From positions 1-63,052 of the forward strand of contig NZ_QOHG01000025.1 in NCBI RefSeq assembly GCF_003319125.1: DNA of 63,052 nt. Reading direction: 5' to 3'. Positions 25,965 through 34,845 of the stretch are shown here, in pieces (position 1 is the first letter of the stretch; every line of letters starts with the position of its first letter). Position numbers and translations under genes: made by a program. Origin of the DNA: Blastococcus sp. TF02A-26 (GTDB taxonomy: Bacteria > Actinomycetota > Actinomycetes > Mycobacteriales > Geodermatophilaceae). The notes beneath the pieces were generated by a model. The model searched no databases, was not told the origin of the DNA, and saw nothing but the letters and a program-made list of their open reading frames with translations.

Positions 25965-26020
25965 GCCGGTGATCCTCGTCGGCCCCGAGCCGGAGGTGGT
26001 CGCGGGGGCCCGGCGCCGGC

Positions 26021-27250
26021 TCACGGCCGGCGGCGGAGGAGCGGCCCGGACGCGGCGAGGCGGGCGAGGGCGATCGTGGGGACCAGGGGCAGGACGGCGC
26101 AGCCGAGCCCGACCAGCGCGGGGCCGGTCGCGCCGAGCCCCGACTCGAGGGCGGAGCCGGCGATCCCCGAGCCGACGGCGGTGCCGAGGTTGTACGCCGC
26201 CACGGACAGCGCCACGCCCAGGGTGGGGGCCACGCCGGCGAAGCGGACGGCCAGCGCGGACAGCACCGGGTTGGCGCTCAGCCCGATCAGACCGAGCAGC
26301 ACCACCAGCAGCACCGTCGGCACCGGGGAGGCGCCCAGCACGCAGATCGCCAGCAGGACGACCGCGGTCGACGCCGCGACGGTGATGGTCGTCGCGTGCG
26401 GGTGGGTGTCTCCCAGGCGGCCGCCGACGATCGTGCCGATCAGCGAGCCCACGCCGAAGCCCACGAGCACGACGGGCACCCACCCCGGTGCGATGCCGGC
26501 CCGGTCGGTCAGCAGCGGGGAGACGTAGGAGTAGGCCGAGAGCACGCCGCCGGTGGTCGTCGCGCAGGCCGCCAGCACCAGCCACAGCCGGCCGGACCGC
26601 ATCGCGCCGAGCTCCGCCCGCAGGGACACCGGCTGCGGGCGGGACTCCTGGCGCGGGACGTACCGGGCGACGAGCGGCGCGGCGGCCAGGGCCAGGACGG
26701 CCAGGGCCCAGAACGGCCCGCGCCACCCCGACAGCTGACCGGCGAAGGCCCCCAGCGGGACGCCCACGACGTTGGCGAGCATGCCGCCGGCTCCGACCAG
26801 GCCGAGCGCGCGGGCGCTGGCACCGGGACCGGCGGCCCGGGTGGCCGCCACCGACGCGACGGACCAGAAGGCGCCGGTCGCGAAGGCGGTGCCGAACCGG
26901 GCCGCCAGCACCAGCGCGAAGCTGGACGCGAGGGCGACCACGAGGTGGCCCACCGCGAAGACCACGAGGGCCAGCACCAGCGTCGTCCGGGCGGGCATCC
27001 GCCGGGTCAGCAGCGCCATGGCCGGTGACCCGACGACCATGCCGACCGCGAACACCGTGATCAGCAGACCGGCCCGGGCCACCGTCACCTGCAGGTCGCC
27101 GGCGATCTCGGGGAGCAGACCGGCGACGACGAACTCGGTGGTGAGCATGAGGAACGTGCCGACGGCCAGGACGTGGACGACCAGCGGGAGGCGACGCCGT
27201 GGCGCCGGCGTCGCCGTCCCGGCCGGGAGGGTGAGGGAGTCCGGGCTCAC
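26021..27250 (-). CDS. DHA1-family MFS transporter (AraJ/Cmx type)
   Basis: 409 residues, 12 TMs. TM1 contains [19 protein letters not shown], and a motif A-like element occurs after TM2 ([12 protein letters not shown]). Motif C-like [20 protein letters not shown] is near residue 140. The start GTG at 27250 overlaps the stop of alcohol dehydrogenase copy 2 (GTGA). It sits between the two dehydrogenase copies, 56 bp upstream of copy 1. An exporter with two aldehyde/alcohol dehydrogenases and a cupin suggests detoxification of a reactive carbonyl or aromatic, which is inference. Confidence 0.9.
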   Translation of the reverse strand: MSPDSLTLPAGTATPAPRRRLPLVVHVLAVGTFLMLTTEFVVAGLLPEIAGDLQVTVARAGLLITVFAVGMVVGSPAMALLTRRMPARTTLVLALVVFAVGHLVVALASSFALVLAARFGTAFATGAFWSVASVAATRAAGPGASARALGLVGAGGMLANVVGVPLGAFAGQLSGWRGPFWALAVLALAAAPLVARYVPRQESRPQPVSLRAELGAMRSGRLWLVLAACATTTGGVLSAYSYVSPLLTDRAGIAPGWVPVVLVGFGVGSLIGTIVGGRLGDTHPHATTITVAASTAVVLLAICVLGASPVPTVLLVVLLGLIGLSANPVLSALAVRFAGVAPTLGVALSVAAYNLGTAVGSGIAGSALESGLGATGPALVGLGCAVLPLVPTIALARLAASGPLLRRRP

Positions 27251-28287
27251 CGCAGGGTCGAGGCGTCGATGACGAACCGGTAGCGGACGTCGGAGGCGAG
27301 CACCCGCTCGTAGGCCTCGTTGACCCGGTCGGCGGCGATGACCTCGACGTCGGCGCCGAGACCGTGCTCGGCGCAGAAGTCGAGCATCTCCTGGGTCTCG
27401 GCGATGCCGCCGATCATCGAGCCGGCGAAGGTCCGCCGTCCGCCGATCAGCGACATGGCGTTCACCGGGAGCGGGTCGGCGGGGGCGCCCACGTTGACCA
27501 GCGCGCCGTCGACCGCGAGCAGCGAGAGGTACGCGTCCACGTCGACGGCCGCGCTGACGGTGTTCACGATCAGGTCGAACCGGCCGGCCAGTTGGGTGAA
27601 GGTGTCGGGGTCCGACGTGGCGAAGTAGGCGTCGGCGCCCAGCCGCAGGCCGTCCTCCTGCTTCTTCAGCGACTGCGACAGCACGGTCACCTCCGCCCCC
27701 ATGGCGTGCGCGAGCTTGACGGCCATGTGGCCCAGCCCGCCGAGCCCGACGACGGCGACCCGCGTGCCGGGGCCGGCGCCCCAGCGGCGCAGCGGCGAGT
27801 AGGTGGTGATGCCGGCGCACAGCAGCGGCGCGGTGGCGGCCGGGTCGATGCCGTCGGGGACGCGCAGCACGTAGCCCGCGTCGACCACGACGTGGGTGGA
27901 GTAGCCGCCCTGGGTCGTGGTGCCGTCGCGGTCGGTGCCGGCGTAGGTCGGCACCATGCCCGACAGGCAGTACTGCTCGTCGCCGTTGCGGCAGTTGGCG
28001 CACTCACCGCAGCTGTTCACCATGCAGCCGACGCCGACGCGGTCGCCGACCCGGTGGGTGGTGACGTCGGATCCGATCTCGCGGACGGTCCCGACGATCT
28101 CGTGGCCGGGGACCACGGGGAAGGGCTGCGGTCCCCAGTCGCCGTTGACGGTGTGGATGTCGGAGTGGCAGATGCCGGCGTACTCGATCTCGATGAGGAC
28201 GTCGGCCGGGCCGACGTCCCGGCGCTCGATGGTGGTCCGGGCGAGCGGCTCGCCGGCGGCGGGGGCGGCGTAGGCGTGGACGCGCAT
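27247..28287 (-). CDS. zinc-dependent alcohol dehydrogenase, copy 2
   Basis: 346 residues, the same length as copy 1. Zinc ligands are in [15 protein letters not shown] and [17 protein letters not shown]; the nucleotide motif is [13 protein letters not shown]. Differences from copy 1 cluster in the first 150 residues and in a few short patches, while long central blocks are identical in protein and nearly so in DNA. The ATG at 28287 is 23 bp after the cupin gene. Both copies keep all catalytic residues, so both should be active. Confidence 0.93.
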   Translation of the reverse strand: MRVHAYAAPAAGEPLARTTIERRDVGPADVLIEIEYAGICHSDIHTVNGDWGPQPFPVVPGHEIVGTVREIGSDVTTHRVGDRVGVGCMVNSCGECANCRNGDEQYCLSGMVPTYAGTDRDGTTTQGGYSTHVVVDAGYVLRVPDGIDPAATAPLLCAGITTYSPLRRWGAGPGTRVAVVGLGGLGHMAVKLAHAMGAEVTVLSQSLKKQEDGLRLGADAYFATSDPDTFTQLAGRFDLIVNTVSAAVDVDAYLSLLAVDGALVNVGAPADPLPVNAMSLIGGRRTFAGSMIGGIAETQEMLDFCAEHGLGADVEVIAADRVNEAYERVLASDVRYRFVIDASTLR

Positions 28288-28310
28288 GGGGGAGTGCTCC
28301 TCTTCCAGGA

Positions 28311-28721
28311 TCAGACGGTGGGAGGGGCGGCCGCGTACTCGTCGTCGGTGACGGGCGTCAGCCAGTGGACGACGGCGTGGTCGTCGTCGCCCTCGTTGAT
28401 GGCCACGTGGACCATGAGGCGGTTCGGGGCGGCGCCGTGCCAGTGCTCCTCGTCGGCCTCGAACAGGACGCGGTCGCCGGGGCGGATGACCTCGACCGGT
28501 CCGCCGCGGCGCTGGCACAGGCCGACGCCCTCGGTGACGAAGACCGTCTGGCCCAGCGGGTGGCGGTGCCAGTGGGTGCGGGCGCCCGGCATGAAGTGCA
28601 CGAGGTTGGCGCTGACCCGCGACGGCGGGGGAGCGGCGGCGACGACGTCGATGTGGACGTCGCCGGTGAACCAGTCGGCCGGGCCCTTCGCGGTGTCGAT
28701 CGAGCTGCGGGTGATCTGCAC
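28311..28721 (-). CDS. cupin-domain protein
   Basis: 136 residues, one cupin barrel. Cupin motif 1 is [21 protein letters not shown] (given here in two pieces: [12 protein letters not shown] and TVFVTEG), with three His and the Glu position partly altered. Motif 2 is [18 protein letters not shown]. It resembles the bacterial metal-dependent cupins that include (R)-hydroxynitrile lyase-like and carboxymuconolactone-associated proteins. The GTG start follows GAGGAGAGGCC. It is the first gene of the operon with the duplicated dehydrogenases and is divergent from an MmyB-type regulator. Confidence 0.87.
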   Translation of the reverse strand: MQITRSSIDTAKGPADWFTGDVHIDVVAAAPPPSRVSANLVHFMPGARTHWHRHPLGQTVFVTEGVGLCQRRGGPVEVIRPGDRVLFEADEEHWHGAAPNRLMVHVAINEGDDDHAVVHWLTPVTDDEYAAAPPTV

Positions 28722-28833
28722 GGCCTCTCCTCGGGGTGGGGACTGACTCCACCGAACGCCGCTGCGCGGGCGCGTGGGAGGGCGGGTCTGTCGGGGGGAG
28801 AACCACGACCCCCTAGCCGCGGGCGGACCTCCG

Positions 28834-28847
28834 TACCGTCGGATCCG
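28834..28847 (+). promoter_or_regulatory. leaderless -10 element of the MmyB-type regulator
   Basis: TACCGT (28834-28839) followed by exactly 7 nt and the GTG start, with no ribosome-binding site. The same TACCGT-N7-start arrangement occurs at 52564-52577, and TAGCAT-N7-GTG at 12221-12234. No convincing -35 is seen. Confidence 0.45.
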
Positions 28848-29728
28848 TGGACAACCGCTCCGACATCAGGGACTTCCTGTCCAGCCGGCGCGCCCGCATC
28901 ACCCCCGAGCAGGCGGGTGTCCTCCCCGGCGGGGGCCGCCGGCGGGTGCCGGGGCTGCGCCGCGAGGAGGTCGCCGTCCTCGCCGGGGTGAGTACCGACT
29001 GGTACACCCGGCTGGAGAAGGGTCACATCGCCGGCGTCTCCGAGGACGTGCTGCTCGCCGTCGCCCGGGCGCTGCAGCTGACCGAGGCCGAGCGGACCCA
29101 CCTGTTCAACCTGGCGCGCGCGGCCACCCGGCCCGCCCGTGCGCCGCAGCGGCGCAGCCGGCCGCAGATCCAGCCGCGCGTGCAGTGGATGCTCGACTCG
29201 ATGACCGGGTCGGCGGCGTTCGTGGCCGACGGCCGGCTGGACATCCTCGCGACCAACACCCTGGGGCGGGCGCTGCACTCACCGCTGTTCACCGATCCGG
29301 GCCGGCCGGCCAACTTCGCCCGGTTCCAGTTCCTCGACCCGCAGGCCGACGACTTCTACCTCGACCGCCAGGCCGCGGCCGACGTCACGGTGGCGCTGCT
29401 GCGCGCCGAGGCCGGCCGCCGCCCGCACGACGCGCCCCTGCGCGAGCTGGTCGGGGAGCTCTCCACGGTCAGCGCGGAGTTCCGCACCCGGTGGGCGGCC
29501 CACGACGTGCGCATCCACCACGACGGCGTCAAGCAGTTCCGCCACCCCGTCGTCGGGGAGCTGGAGCTGACCTACGGCACCTTCGACATGCCGCCCGAGG
29601 ACGGCTCCGTCCTCCGCCTCACCATCTACACCGCCGAGCCCGGCTCGGCGTCGGAGGACGGCCTGCGGCTGCTGGCCAGCTGGGCGACGACGGACGCGGG
29701 AGCGGCGCAGGAGGTCACGCCGTCATGA
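28847..29728 (+). CDS. XRE/MmyB-like transcriptional regulator
   Basis: 293 residues. The HTH (about 30-75) reads RREEVAVLAGVSTDWYTRLEKG, quoted here as RREEVAVLAGVS and DWYTRLEKG. The rest is the MmyB-like ligand-binding domain (VQWMLDSMTGSAAFVADGRL near residue 105, LTYGTFDMPPEDGSVLRLTIYTAEPGS at the end). Such regulators commonly sit divergent to the dehydrogenase operon they control, as here. The start is GTG with a leaderless -10. The stop overlaps the convergent response-regulator stop region by 14 bp. Confidence 0.92.
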   Translation: MDNRSDIRDFLSSRRARITPEQAGVLPGGGRRRVPGLRREEVAVLAGVSTDWYTRLEKGHIAGVSEDVLLAVARALQLTEAERTHLFNLARAATRPARAPQRRSRPQIQPRVQWMLDSMTGSAAFVADGRLDILATNTLGRALHSPLFTDPGRPANFARFQFLDPQADDFYLDRQAAADVTVALLRAEAGRRPHDAPLRELVGELSTVSAEFRTRWAAHDVRIHHDGVKQFRHPVVGELELTYGTFDMPPEDGSVLRLTIYTAEPGSASEDGLRLLASWATTDAGAAQEVTPS

Positions 29729-30362
29729 ACCCGCTCTCGTAGGCGGCGATGACCGCCTGCGTGCGGTCCCGGGCGCCGAGCTTGAGCAGCACACTGCTGA
29801 CGTGCGTCTTCACCGTCTCGCGGGCGAGGACCAGCTCGGCGGCGATCTCCGCGTTGGACAGCCCGCCGGCGACCAGGCGGAGCACGTCGGCCTCGCGCCC
29901 GGTGAGCTCGGGCAGCGCCGCCGCCCCCCGCGCCCGCGACGGCGCGTGGGAGGCGATGAGCCGGCGGGTGAGGTCCGGCAGCACGAGCGAGCTGCCCCGG
30001 GCCACGATCCGGATCGCGTCGACGAGCTCGTCGGGGTCCGACCGCTTGAGCGCGAACCCGCTCGCTCCGGCCTGCAGCGAGCGGAACAGGTAGTCGTCGT
30101 CCTCGAAGGTGGTCAGCACGAGCACCCGCGGTCGCTGCGGATCGCGGGCGACCAGTGCCGCGGTCGCCGCGATGCCGTCCATGTCGGGCATCCGCACGTC
30201 CATGAGGACGACGTCGGGGTCGGTGTCGGCAGCGACCTCCAGCGCCTCCCGCCCGGTGCCGGCCTCGCCCACCACGGTCAGGTCCGGCTCGCTGCCGAGG
30301 ATCACCCGTAGCCCCGAGCGGACGAGGACGTCGTCGTCGACGAGGACCAGCCGCAGCGTCAC
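29715..30362 (-). CDS. NarL/LuxR-type response regulator
   Basis: 215 residues. The receiver domain (1-120) has the acidic pair in LVDDD, the phosphoacceptor Asp in VVLMDVRMPDMDG, the Thr in VLTTFEDDDYL and the Lys in FALKRSDP. The LuxR HTH reads LTGREADVLRLVAGGLSNAE near residue 150 and continues with ETVKTHVSSVLLKLGARDR. The GTG start overlaps the kinase stop (GTGA). It likely controls the divergent ABC-2 transporter genes at 31805-33558. Confidence 0.93.
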   Translation of the reverse strand: MTLRLVLVDDDVLVRSGLRVILGSEPDLTVVGEAGTGREALEVAADTDPDVVLMDVRMPDMDGIAATAALVARDPQRPRVLVLTTFEDDDYLFRSLQAGASGFALKRSDPDELVDAIRIVARGSSLVLPDLTRRLIASHAPSRARGAAALPELTGREADVLRLVAGGLSNAEIAAELVLARETVKTHVSSVLLKLGARDRTQAVIAAYESGFMTA

Positions 30363-31642
30363 CGTGCACCGGCCAGGGGGAGGACGACGAGGAGCTCGAA
30401 ACCGCCGGACGGGGTCGGCCCGGCGTCGAGCGTGCCGCCGGCCGCCGCGGTGCGCTCGCGCAGGCCGGCCAGGCCGCGGCCCCCGCCCGGCCCCGGGCGG
30501 CTGTCCAGCTGCGACGCCCGCTCGTTGGTGACGCGGACGGCGAGGACGTCGCCGTCGCGCAGCACCTGTGCCACCGTCAGCGGCGTGCCCGCGTGCCGAA
30601 GCACGTTGGTCGTCCCCTCCTGCACCACGCGGTAGGCCAGCTCCTGCACGGCCGGCGGGACGTCGTCGGTCGCGCCGTCGACCACGAGCGCCACCGGCAG
30701 ACCGCCGTCGCGCAGGCCGGCGAGGAGGTCCTCCAGGTCGGCGAGCGTCGGCGCGGCGAACGGCGCGGGGTCGCGGCCGTCCTCCTCGGCGCGCAGCACG
30801 GTGAGCACGCGGTCGAGCTCGGCGAGCGCGGCGCGGGTGTTGGTCTCGATGTGCTGCAGCGCCTGGCGGGCGAACTCCGGCTGCACCGGCCGGTCCGCGG
30901 CGGCGGGGGTCAGCGTGCGGCGGGCGGCGGTGGCCTGCAGCAGGCTGGCGGTGAGCGCGTGGCCGATGGTGTCGTGCAGGTCGCGGGCCAGCCGGTTGCG
31001 GTCGGCCAGCCGGCGGCTGCTGTGCTGCAGTGCGGCGATCTGCTGCTCCGCGCCCGGCCCGAGCAGCCGTGGGGCGACCGCGGTGGCCACCCGCACGACC
31101 AGGTCCAGCAGGACCAGGGCCCCGAGGACGACGAGGGTCAGCAGGGCGAGCAGGGGCAGGGCGTTGAGCACGTTCCAGTCGATGCCGGCGGTGAGCCCGG
31201 CGCAGAGCACCGTGCCGAAGAAGAGGACGGCGAGCGTGGCCGCGCCGAGCAGCACCCGTGCGCCGAGCCAGCCGACGGCCCGCCACGTGCCGGCCGAGGC
31301 GACCAGTCGGCGCACCCGGCCGAGGAGTCCCCGCTGGGAGCGGATGCGCTCGCCGGCGGCGATGTCGACGCCCAGCAGGGTGCGGGCGAGCTCGCGCTCC
31401 AGCCCGGCGAACCCGCGGATCGTCGCCAGCACGAGCAGGACGAGCAGCAGGCCGATGCCGTAGATGACGGCGACGACCGACCCGAACAGCGCGAAGTACA
31501 GGGCGAGGCTCAGGGCACCGATCGGCAGACCGGCCAGCGCGTACAGGAGGCGGCCGGGCCAGCCCGGGCTGGCGGCGGTCCGCAGCACCCGGCGCAGCCC
31601 GGCGGCGATCTCGGCCCCGGAGCGGGGGAACGTCGAGGACAC
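30359..31642 (-). CDS. NarL-type sensor histidine kinase
   Basis: 427 residues. Four hydrophobic segments (about 30-75 and 125-190) form the sensor. The HisKA_3 box RNRLARDLHDTIGHAL has the phosphoacceptor His near residue 228. The HATPase has VVQEGTTNVLRHAG (N box) and GGRGLAGLRERTAAAGG (G box). The GTG start at 31642 was picked as the first reasonable start of the family N-terminus. It is co-translated with the response regulator and divergent from an ABC-2 transporter. Such sets typically sense cell-envelope stress or antibiotics. Confidence 0.92.
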   Translation of the reverse strand: MSSTFPRSGAEIAAGLRRVLRTAASPGWPGRLLYALAGLPIGALSLALYFALFGSVVAVIYGIGLLLVLLVLATIRGFAGLERELARTLLGVDIAAGERIRSQRGLLGRVRRLVASAGTWRAVGWLGARVLLGAATLAVLFFGTVLCAGLTAGIDWNVLNALPLLALLTLVVLGALVLLDLVVRVATAVAPRLLGPGAEQQIAALQHSSRRLADRNRLARDLHDTIGHALTASLLQATAARRTLTPAAADRPVQPEFARQALQHIETNTRAALAELDRVLTVLRAEEDGRDPAPFAAPTLADLEDLLAGLRDGGLPVALVVDGATDDVPPAVQELAYRVVQEGTTNVLRHAGTPLTVAQVLRDGDVLAVRVTNERASQLDSRPGPGGGRGLAGLRERTAAAGGTLDAGPTPSGGFELLVVLPLAGAR

Positions 31643-31681
31643 GGTCCGATCCTGGCGCGCTGCGCCGCCGGGCGATTCCCC

Positions 31682-31716
31682 CGGGAGCGCGCTCCCGACC
31701 TCCCCCGCGCGGGGGA
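31682..31716. promoter_or_regulatory. tandem palindromes between kinase and ABC genes
   Basis: Two perfect 16-bp palindromes: CGGGAGCGCGCTCCCG (31682-31697) and TCCCCCGCGCGGGGGA (31701-31716). Their centres are 19 bp apart, in the 162-bp interval between divergent starts. They are candidate binding sites for the adjacent response regulator. A weak transcript hairpin is also possible. Confidence 0.5.
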
Positions 31717-31804
31717 GCGAGGTCGGCGCTGCGGGGTGATCCGCGCGCACCGCTCCGCTCGACAGGCTCCTGGCCATGACCTCATCCCTCTCCCGGAGGC
31801 CCGC

Positions 31805-32770
31805 ATGATCGAGGTGCGCGGGCTCACCAAGCAGTACGGCACTCCCTCCCGAGCGCACGGGTCCAGCGCGGTGCGCGCCGTCGACGACCTCACCTTCGAC
31901 GTCCAGCCGGGCAAGGTGACCGGCTTCCTCGGACCGAACGGCGCGGGGAAGTCCACCACGATGCGCATGTTGCTGGGGCTGGACCGGCCCACCGCCGGGT
32001 CCGCGCTGGTCGGCGGCCGGCCCTTCGCCCGGCTCGGCGAGCCGCTCCGCGCGGCCGGGGCGCTGCTGGACGCGCAGGCCGTGCACCCCGGACGCAGCGG
32101 GCGCGACCACCTGCGGGTCGCCGCCCGGGCGAACGGGATCCCGCTCCGGCGGGTGGACGCCGTGATCGAGCAGGTCGGCCTCGGCGCCGCGGCGAAGCGG
32201 CGGGTGAAGGGCTACTCGCTGGGCATGCGGCAGCGGCTCGGCATCGCCGGCGCGCTCCTCGGCGACCCCGCCGTCCTGCTGTTCGACGAGCCGATGAACG
32301 GCCTGGACCTCGACGGCGTCCGCTGGGTGCGCGCGCTGGTGCGCCGGCTGGCCGACGAGGGGCGCACGGTGCTGCTGTCCAGCCACCTGATGAGCGAGAT
32401 GGAGCAGACCGCCGACCACCTGGTGATCATCGGTCGCGGCCGGCTGATCGCCGACGCCCCGATCACCGAGGTGATGGGCGGGCAGCACGCGAACCGCAGG
32501 GTGCGGGTGCGGACGCCCTCGCCCGACGACCTGGCCGGTGCCCTCCTGCGCCGCGGCTTCCGCGTGCACCCCACCGGGGACGGCGACCTGCTCGTCGAGG
32601 GCGCGCCGGCCGAGACGGTCGGGGACGTCGCGCTGGAGCTCGGCGTCGCCGTGCACCGGCTGGCCGAGCAGACCTCCTCGCTGGAGGAGGTCTACCTGGG
32701 CCTCACCGGCGACAGCGTCCAGTACGGCGCCACCGAGCCGGCCGAGCTGACCGGGCAGGGCGTCCGATGA
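31805..32770 (+). CDS. ABC-2 type transporter ATP-binding protein
   Basis: 321 residues. Walker A is GPNGAGKST near residue 43, the signature is YSLGMRQRLGIAGALL, and Walker B is VLLFDEPMNGLD followed by the H-loop LLSSHLMSEME. The C-terminal 85 residues are the variable domain of DrrA/BcrA-like ATPases. The ATG follows a strong GGAGG. It is coupled to the permease gene through an ATGA overlap and is divergent from the NarL-type two-component genes, the classic arrangement for a regulated antibiotic-resistance or lipid exporter. Confidence 0.94.
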   Translation: MIEVRGLTKQYGTPSRAHGSSAVRAVDDLTFDVQPGKVTGFLGPNGAGKSTTMRMLLGLDRPTAGSALVGGRPFARLGEPLRAAGALLDAQAVHPGRSGRDHLRVAARANGIPLRRVDAVIEQVGLGAAAKRRVKGYSLGMRQRLGIAGALLGDPAVLLFDEPMNGLDLDGVRWVRALVRRLADEGRTVLLSSHLMSEMEQTADHLVIIGRGRLIADAPITEVMGGQHANRRVRVRTPSPDDLAGALLRRGFRVHPTGDGDLLVEGAPAETVGDVALELGVAVHRLAEQTSSLEEVYLGLTGDSVQYGATEPAELTGQGVR

Positions 32771-33558
32771 CCGCCGCGACGGTCCTCCGGCCCGCCGAGC
32801 CCGGCACCGCGGCGGTGTTCGCGCGGGCCGCGGGCGCCGAGTGGGTGCGGCTGCGGACCGTGCGGACGACGTGGTGGTGCCTGCTGGTCGCCACGGTCAC
32901 CATCGTCGGGCTGGGTGCCATCGCGGCCGCCGACGAGGCCGAGGGGACCTCCACCGCGGCCGACCCCATCGCGTCGACGTTCGCCGGCGAGTACGGCGTC
33001 CTGCTGGGTCAGTTCGGCCTGCTGGTGCTGGCCCTGCTCGCGGTCACCTCGGAGTACGCGAGCGGGTCGATCGGGCCGACGCTGCAGTGGACGCCGCGCC
33101 GGGGCGTGCTGCTGGCCGCCCGGGTCGCCGTCCCCGCGGTGGTCGTGACCGTGGTCGGCGTGCTGCTGGCGCTCGCCGCCGACGTCCTCGCCCTGCTGGT
33201 CGACCCGGATCTCACGCTGTCGGCCGGCGACGCGGTGGGCGGTCTGGCGCGGGTCGCCGCGGTGCTGGCCGCCGGGTCGACGCTCTCCGTCGGCGTCGGG
33301 CTGCTGCTGCGGTCGACGGCGGCCGGTCTGGCCACGGTCTTCCTGCTCCAGCTGGTCCTGCCCTTCCTCATGCAGTCGTTCAACGTGGGCTGGCTGGCCG
33401 ACCTCGCCGAGTGGCTGCCGGGCACGGGCGCGGTCCGCACGCTGCTCGGGGAGCCGGACTCCCTGTCCCTGGGCGGGGCGCTGGCGCTGCTGGCCGGCTG
33501 GTCGGCCGCGGCCCTGGCCGCCGGTGGCTGGCGGCTGCTGCGCCGCGACGCCGGCTGA
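32767..33558 (+). CDS. ABC-2 type transporter permease
   Basis: 263 residues with about six TMs (near 38-60, 80-102, 118-145, 158-185, 190-212 and 235-255). The cytoplasmic start AAGAEWVRLRTVRTTWWCLL and the short loop SEYASGSIGPTLQWTPRR are typical of ABC-2 permeases of actinobacterial resistance transporters. It overlaps the ATPase gene by 4 bp. A strong hairpin terminator follows 5 bp after the stop. Confidence 0.92.
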   Translation: MTAATVLRPAEPGTAAVFARAAGAEWVRLRTVRTTWWCLLVATVTIVGLGAIAAADEAEGTSTAADPIASTFAGEYGVLLGQFGLLVLALLAVTSEYASGSIGPTLQWTPRRGVLLAARVAVPAVVVTVVGVLLALAADVLALLVDPDLTLSAGDAVGGLARVAAVLAAGSTLSVGVGLLLRSTAAGLATVFLLQLVLPFLMQSFNVGWLADLAEWLPGTGAVRTLLGEPDSLSLGGALALLAGWSAAALAAGGWRLLRRDAG

Positions 33559-33563
33559 CCCGC

Positions 33564-33604
33564 TCCGTCGTCCGTCCGCTCGCCGCGAGCGGACGGACGA
33601 CGGA
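33564..33604. terminator. bidirectional hairpin terminator
   Basis: A perfect 19-bp stem (33564-33582 and 33586-33604) with a CCG loop, between the convergent ABC permease and siderophore-interacting protein genes. Confidence 0.85.
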
Positions 33605-33606
33605 CG

Positions 33607-34737
33607 TCAGCGGGCGGCGTTCCAGTAGCCGGTGACCCGGACGCGGTCGCGGGCGAGGCCGGTGTCGCGGCGCAGCGTGGTGCGCAGCTCCCGCATGCGG
33701 GCGGCCTCCCCGGCGCCGAAGACGAACACCCCGTCGAGGTCGGCGAGCAGTGGGCTCTCGGCCAGCGCCGCCCGCACGCCGTCGAACAGCGCCGGGGTGC
33801 TGCCCGCCGCGGCCCCGGACCGGTGCACCCAACGGAGCTCGACCCCGGGTCGCACGGGCAGGTCGGGTCGGACGCCGGCGTCGGCGGTCTCTGCCACGAC
33901 GACCGCCGGGGCATCGGCGGGGAGTTCGTCGAGGACGGCGGCGACGGCACCCAGCGCCGTCTCGTCGGCGACCAGCAGGTGGGTCCGGACGCCCGCCGGC
34001 GGGTCGTAGCTGCGGCGGGTGCCCCAGACCGCGACCGGAGCGCCCGGCTCGGCGGCGGCGAGGCGGCTGCTCACCGCGCCCTCGTCGCCGTGCAGCACGA
34101 GCCAGACGTCGGCCTCGCCGGCGGCGCGACGCCGGGTGCGCAGGGTGTACGCGGCGCGGGGGGCGGCGTCCTCGGCGATCCCGGCCAGGTCGTGGACGGT
34201 GAAGCCGGGTCGCAGGACCTCGGCCGGCGGGTCGGGCATGAGGACGACGTACTCGTCCCCGCCGTGCAGCGGCAGCGGGGCCAGCCCGGCGAGGGTGATC
34301 TCGAGCAGGTCCGGCGCGATCAGGCGGCGGGCGGAGACCGTCGCGGCCACGGTGGTCATCGACTGGTCCTCGAGGAACTCGGCCTCGATGGAGGTGAGCG
34401 GCTCGCTCTCGCCGACCACCCCGCGTGCGGCGGCGACCAGGCCCATGAGCGCGCCGTAGATCTCCAGCGACGTGCGGGCCGGTGACGTGAAGGGCACCTG
34501 CACTGCGTGCTCGGAGCCGTCGGCGACCGCGACGCTCAGCCGGAGGCCGTCGGTGCCCACGCCGGTGATCTCGACCGACCGGGCGTGCGGCTGCCCACCG
34601 AGCGCACGGGCGACGAGGAGCACCGTGTCGGCGTGCTCGTCGGCGACGTGGTCGAGCCCCTCGGCCAGCTCGGCGGCCTCCTCGGCCGGCAGGTCGACGT
34701 CGACGACCGGCAGCACGGGCGCCGTGGTGGCGGTCAC
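33607..34737 (-). CDS. siderophore-interacting protein with DUF2470-like N-domain
   Basis: 376 residues. The first 100 residues (VADEHADTVLLVARALGGQP and following) resemble the DUF2470 heme-utilisation-associated domain. The remainder is the SIP family (FAD-binding barrel with DLLEITLAGLAPLPLHGGDEY and the RTRRR segment, then an NAD(P)H-binding part ending in FVFGAGEAARMRELR and VTGYWNAAR). SIPs reduce ferric siderophores in the cytoplasm to release iron. Most family members lack the N-terminal domain. The GTG start overlaps (GTGA) the stop of a 20-codon leader ORF, and an iron box lies 92 bp upstream. Confidence 0.9.
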   Translation of the reverse strand: MTATTAPVLPVVDVDLPAEEAAELAEGLDHVADEHADTVLLVARALGGQPHARSVEITGVGTDGLRLSVAVADGSEHAVQVPFTSPARTSLEIYGALMGLVAAARGVVGESEPLTSIEAEFLEDQSMTTVAATVSARRLIAPDLLEITLAGLAPLPLHGGDEYVVLMPDPPAEVLRPGFTVHDLAGIAEDAAPRAAYTLRTRRRAAGEADVWLVLHGDEGAVSSRLAAAEPGAPVAVWGTRRSYDPPAGVRTHLLVADETALGAVAAVLDELPADAPAVVVAETADAGVRPDLPVRPGVELRWVHRSGAAAGSTPALFDGVRAALAESPLLADLDGVFVFGAGEAARMRELRTTLRRDTGLARDRVRVTGYWNAAR

Positions 34738-34796
34738 CGGGCGGTCCGGGTCGCGGTCGGGGTCGCGGTCGGGGTCTGGAGCGTGCGCGCGGGCAT
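34734..34796 (-). CDS. 20-residue leader peptide ORF
   Basis: A short ORF encoding MPARTLQTPTATPTATRTAR. Its ATG has GGGAGAACGCC upstream and its stop overlaps the GTG of the siderophore-interacting protein gene. The DNA contains two copies of the 12-bp repeat GGTCGCGGTCGG. It would couple translation of the following gene to its own. Alternatively it is simply an untranslated leader that happens to be open. Confidence 0.4.
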   Translation of the reverse strand: MPARTLQTPTATPTATRTAR

Positions 34797-34828
34797 GGCG
34801 TTCTCCCGGTCGGGGGACGGAGGCCGGC

Positions 34829-34845
34829 TTAGGGTAGCCTCACCT
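34829..34845 (-). promoter_or_regulatory. iron box (DtxR/IdeR/DmdR-type)
   Basis: The plus strand reads TTAGGGTAGCCTCACCT, close to the 19-bp actinobacterial iron box consensus TTAGGTTAGGCTAACCTAA. The thioesterase stop codon (TAA on the minus strand) lies within it. It is positioned to repress the siderophore-interacting protein gene when iron is plentiful. Confidence 0.75.

Noticed and set aside
34741-34780. GGTCGCGGTCGG tandem repeat as a variable-number repeat locus
   Set aside because: Only about 2.3 copies are present; retained only as part of the leader ORF description.
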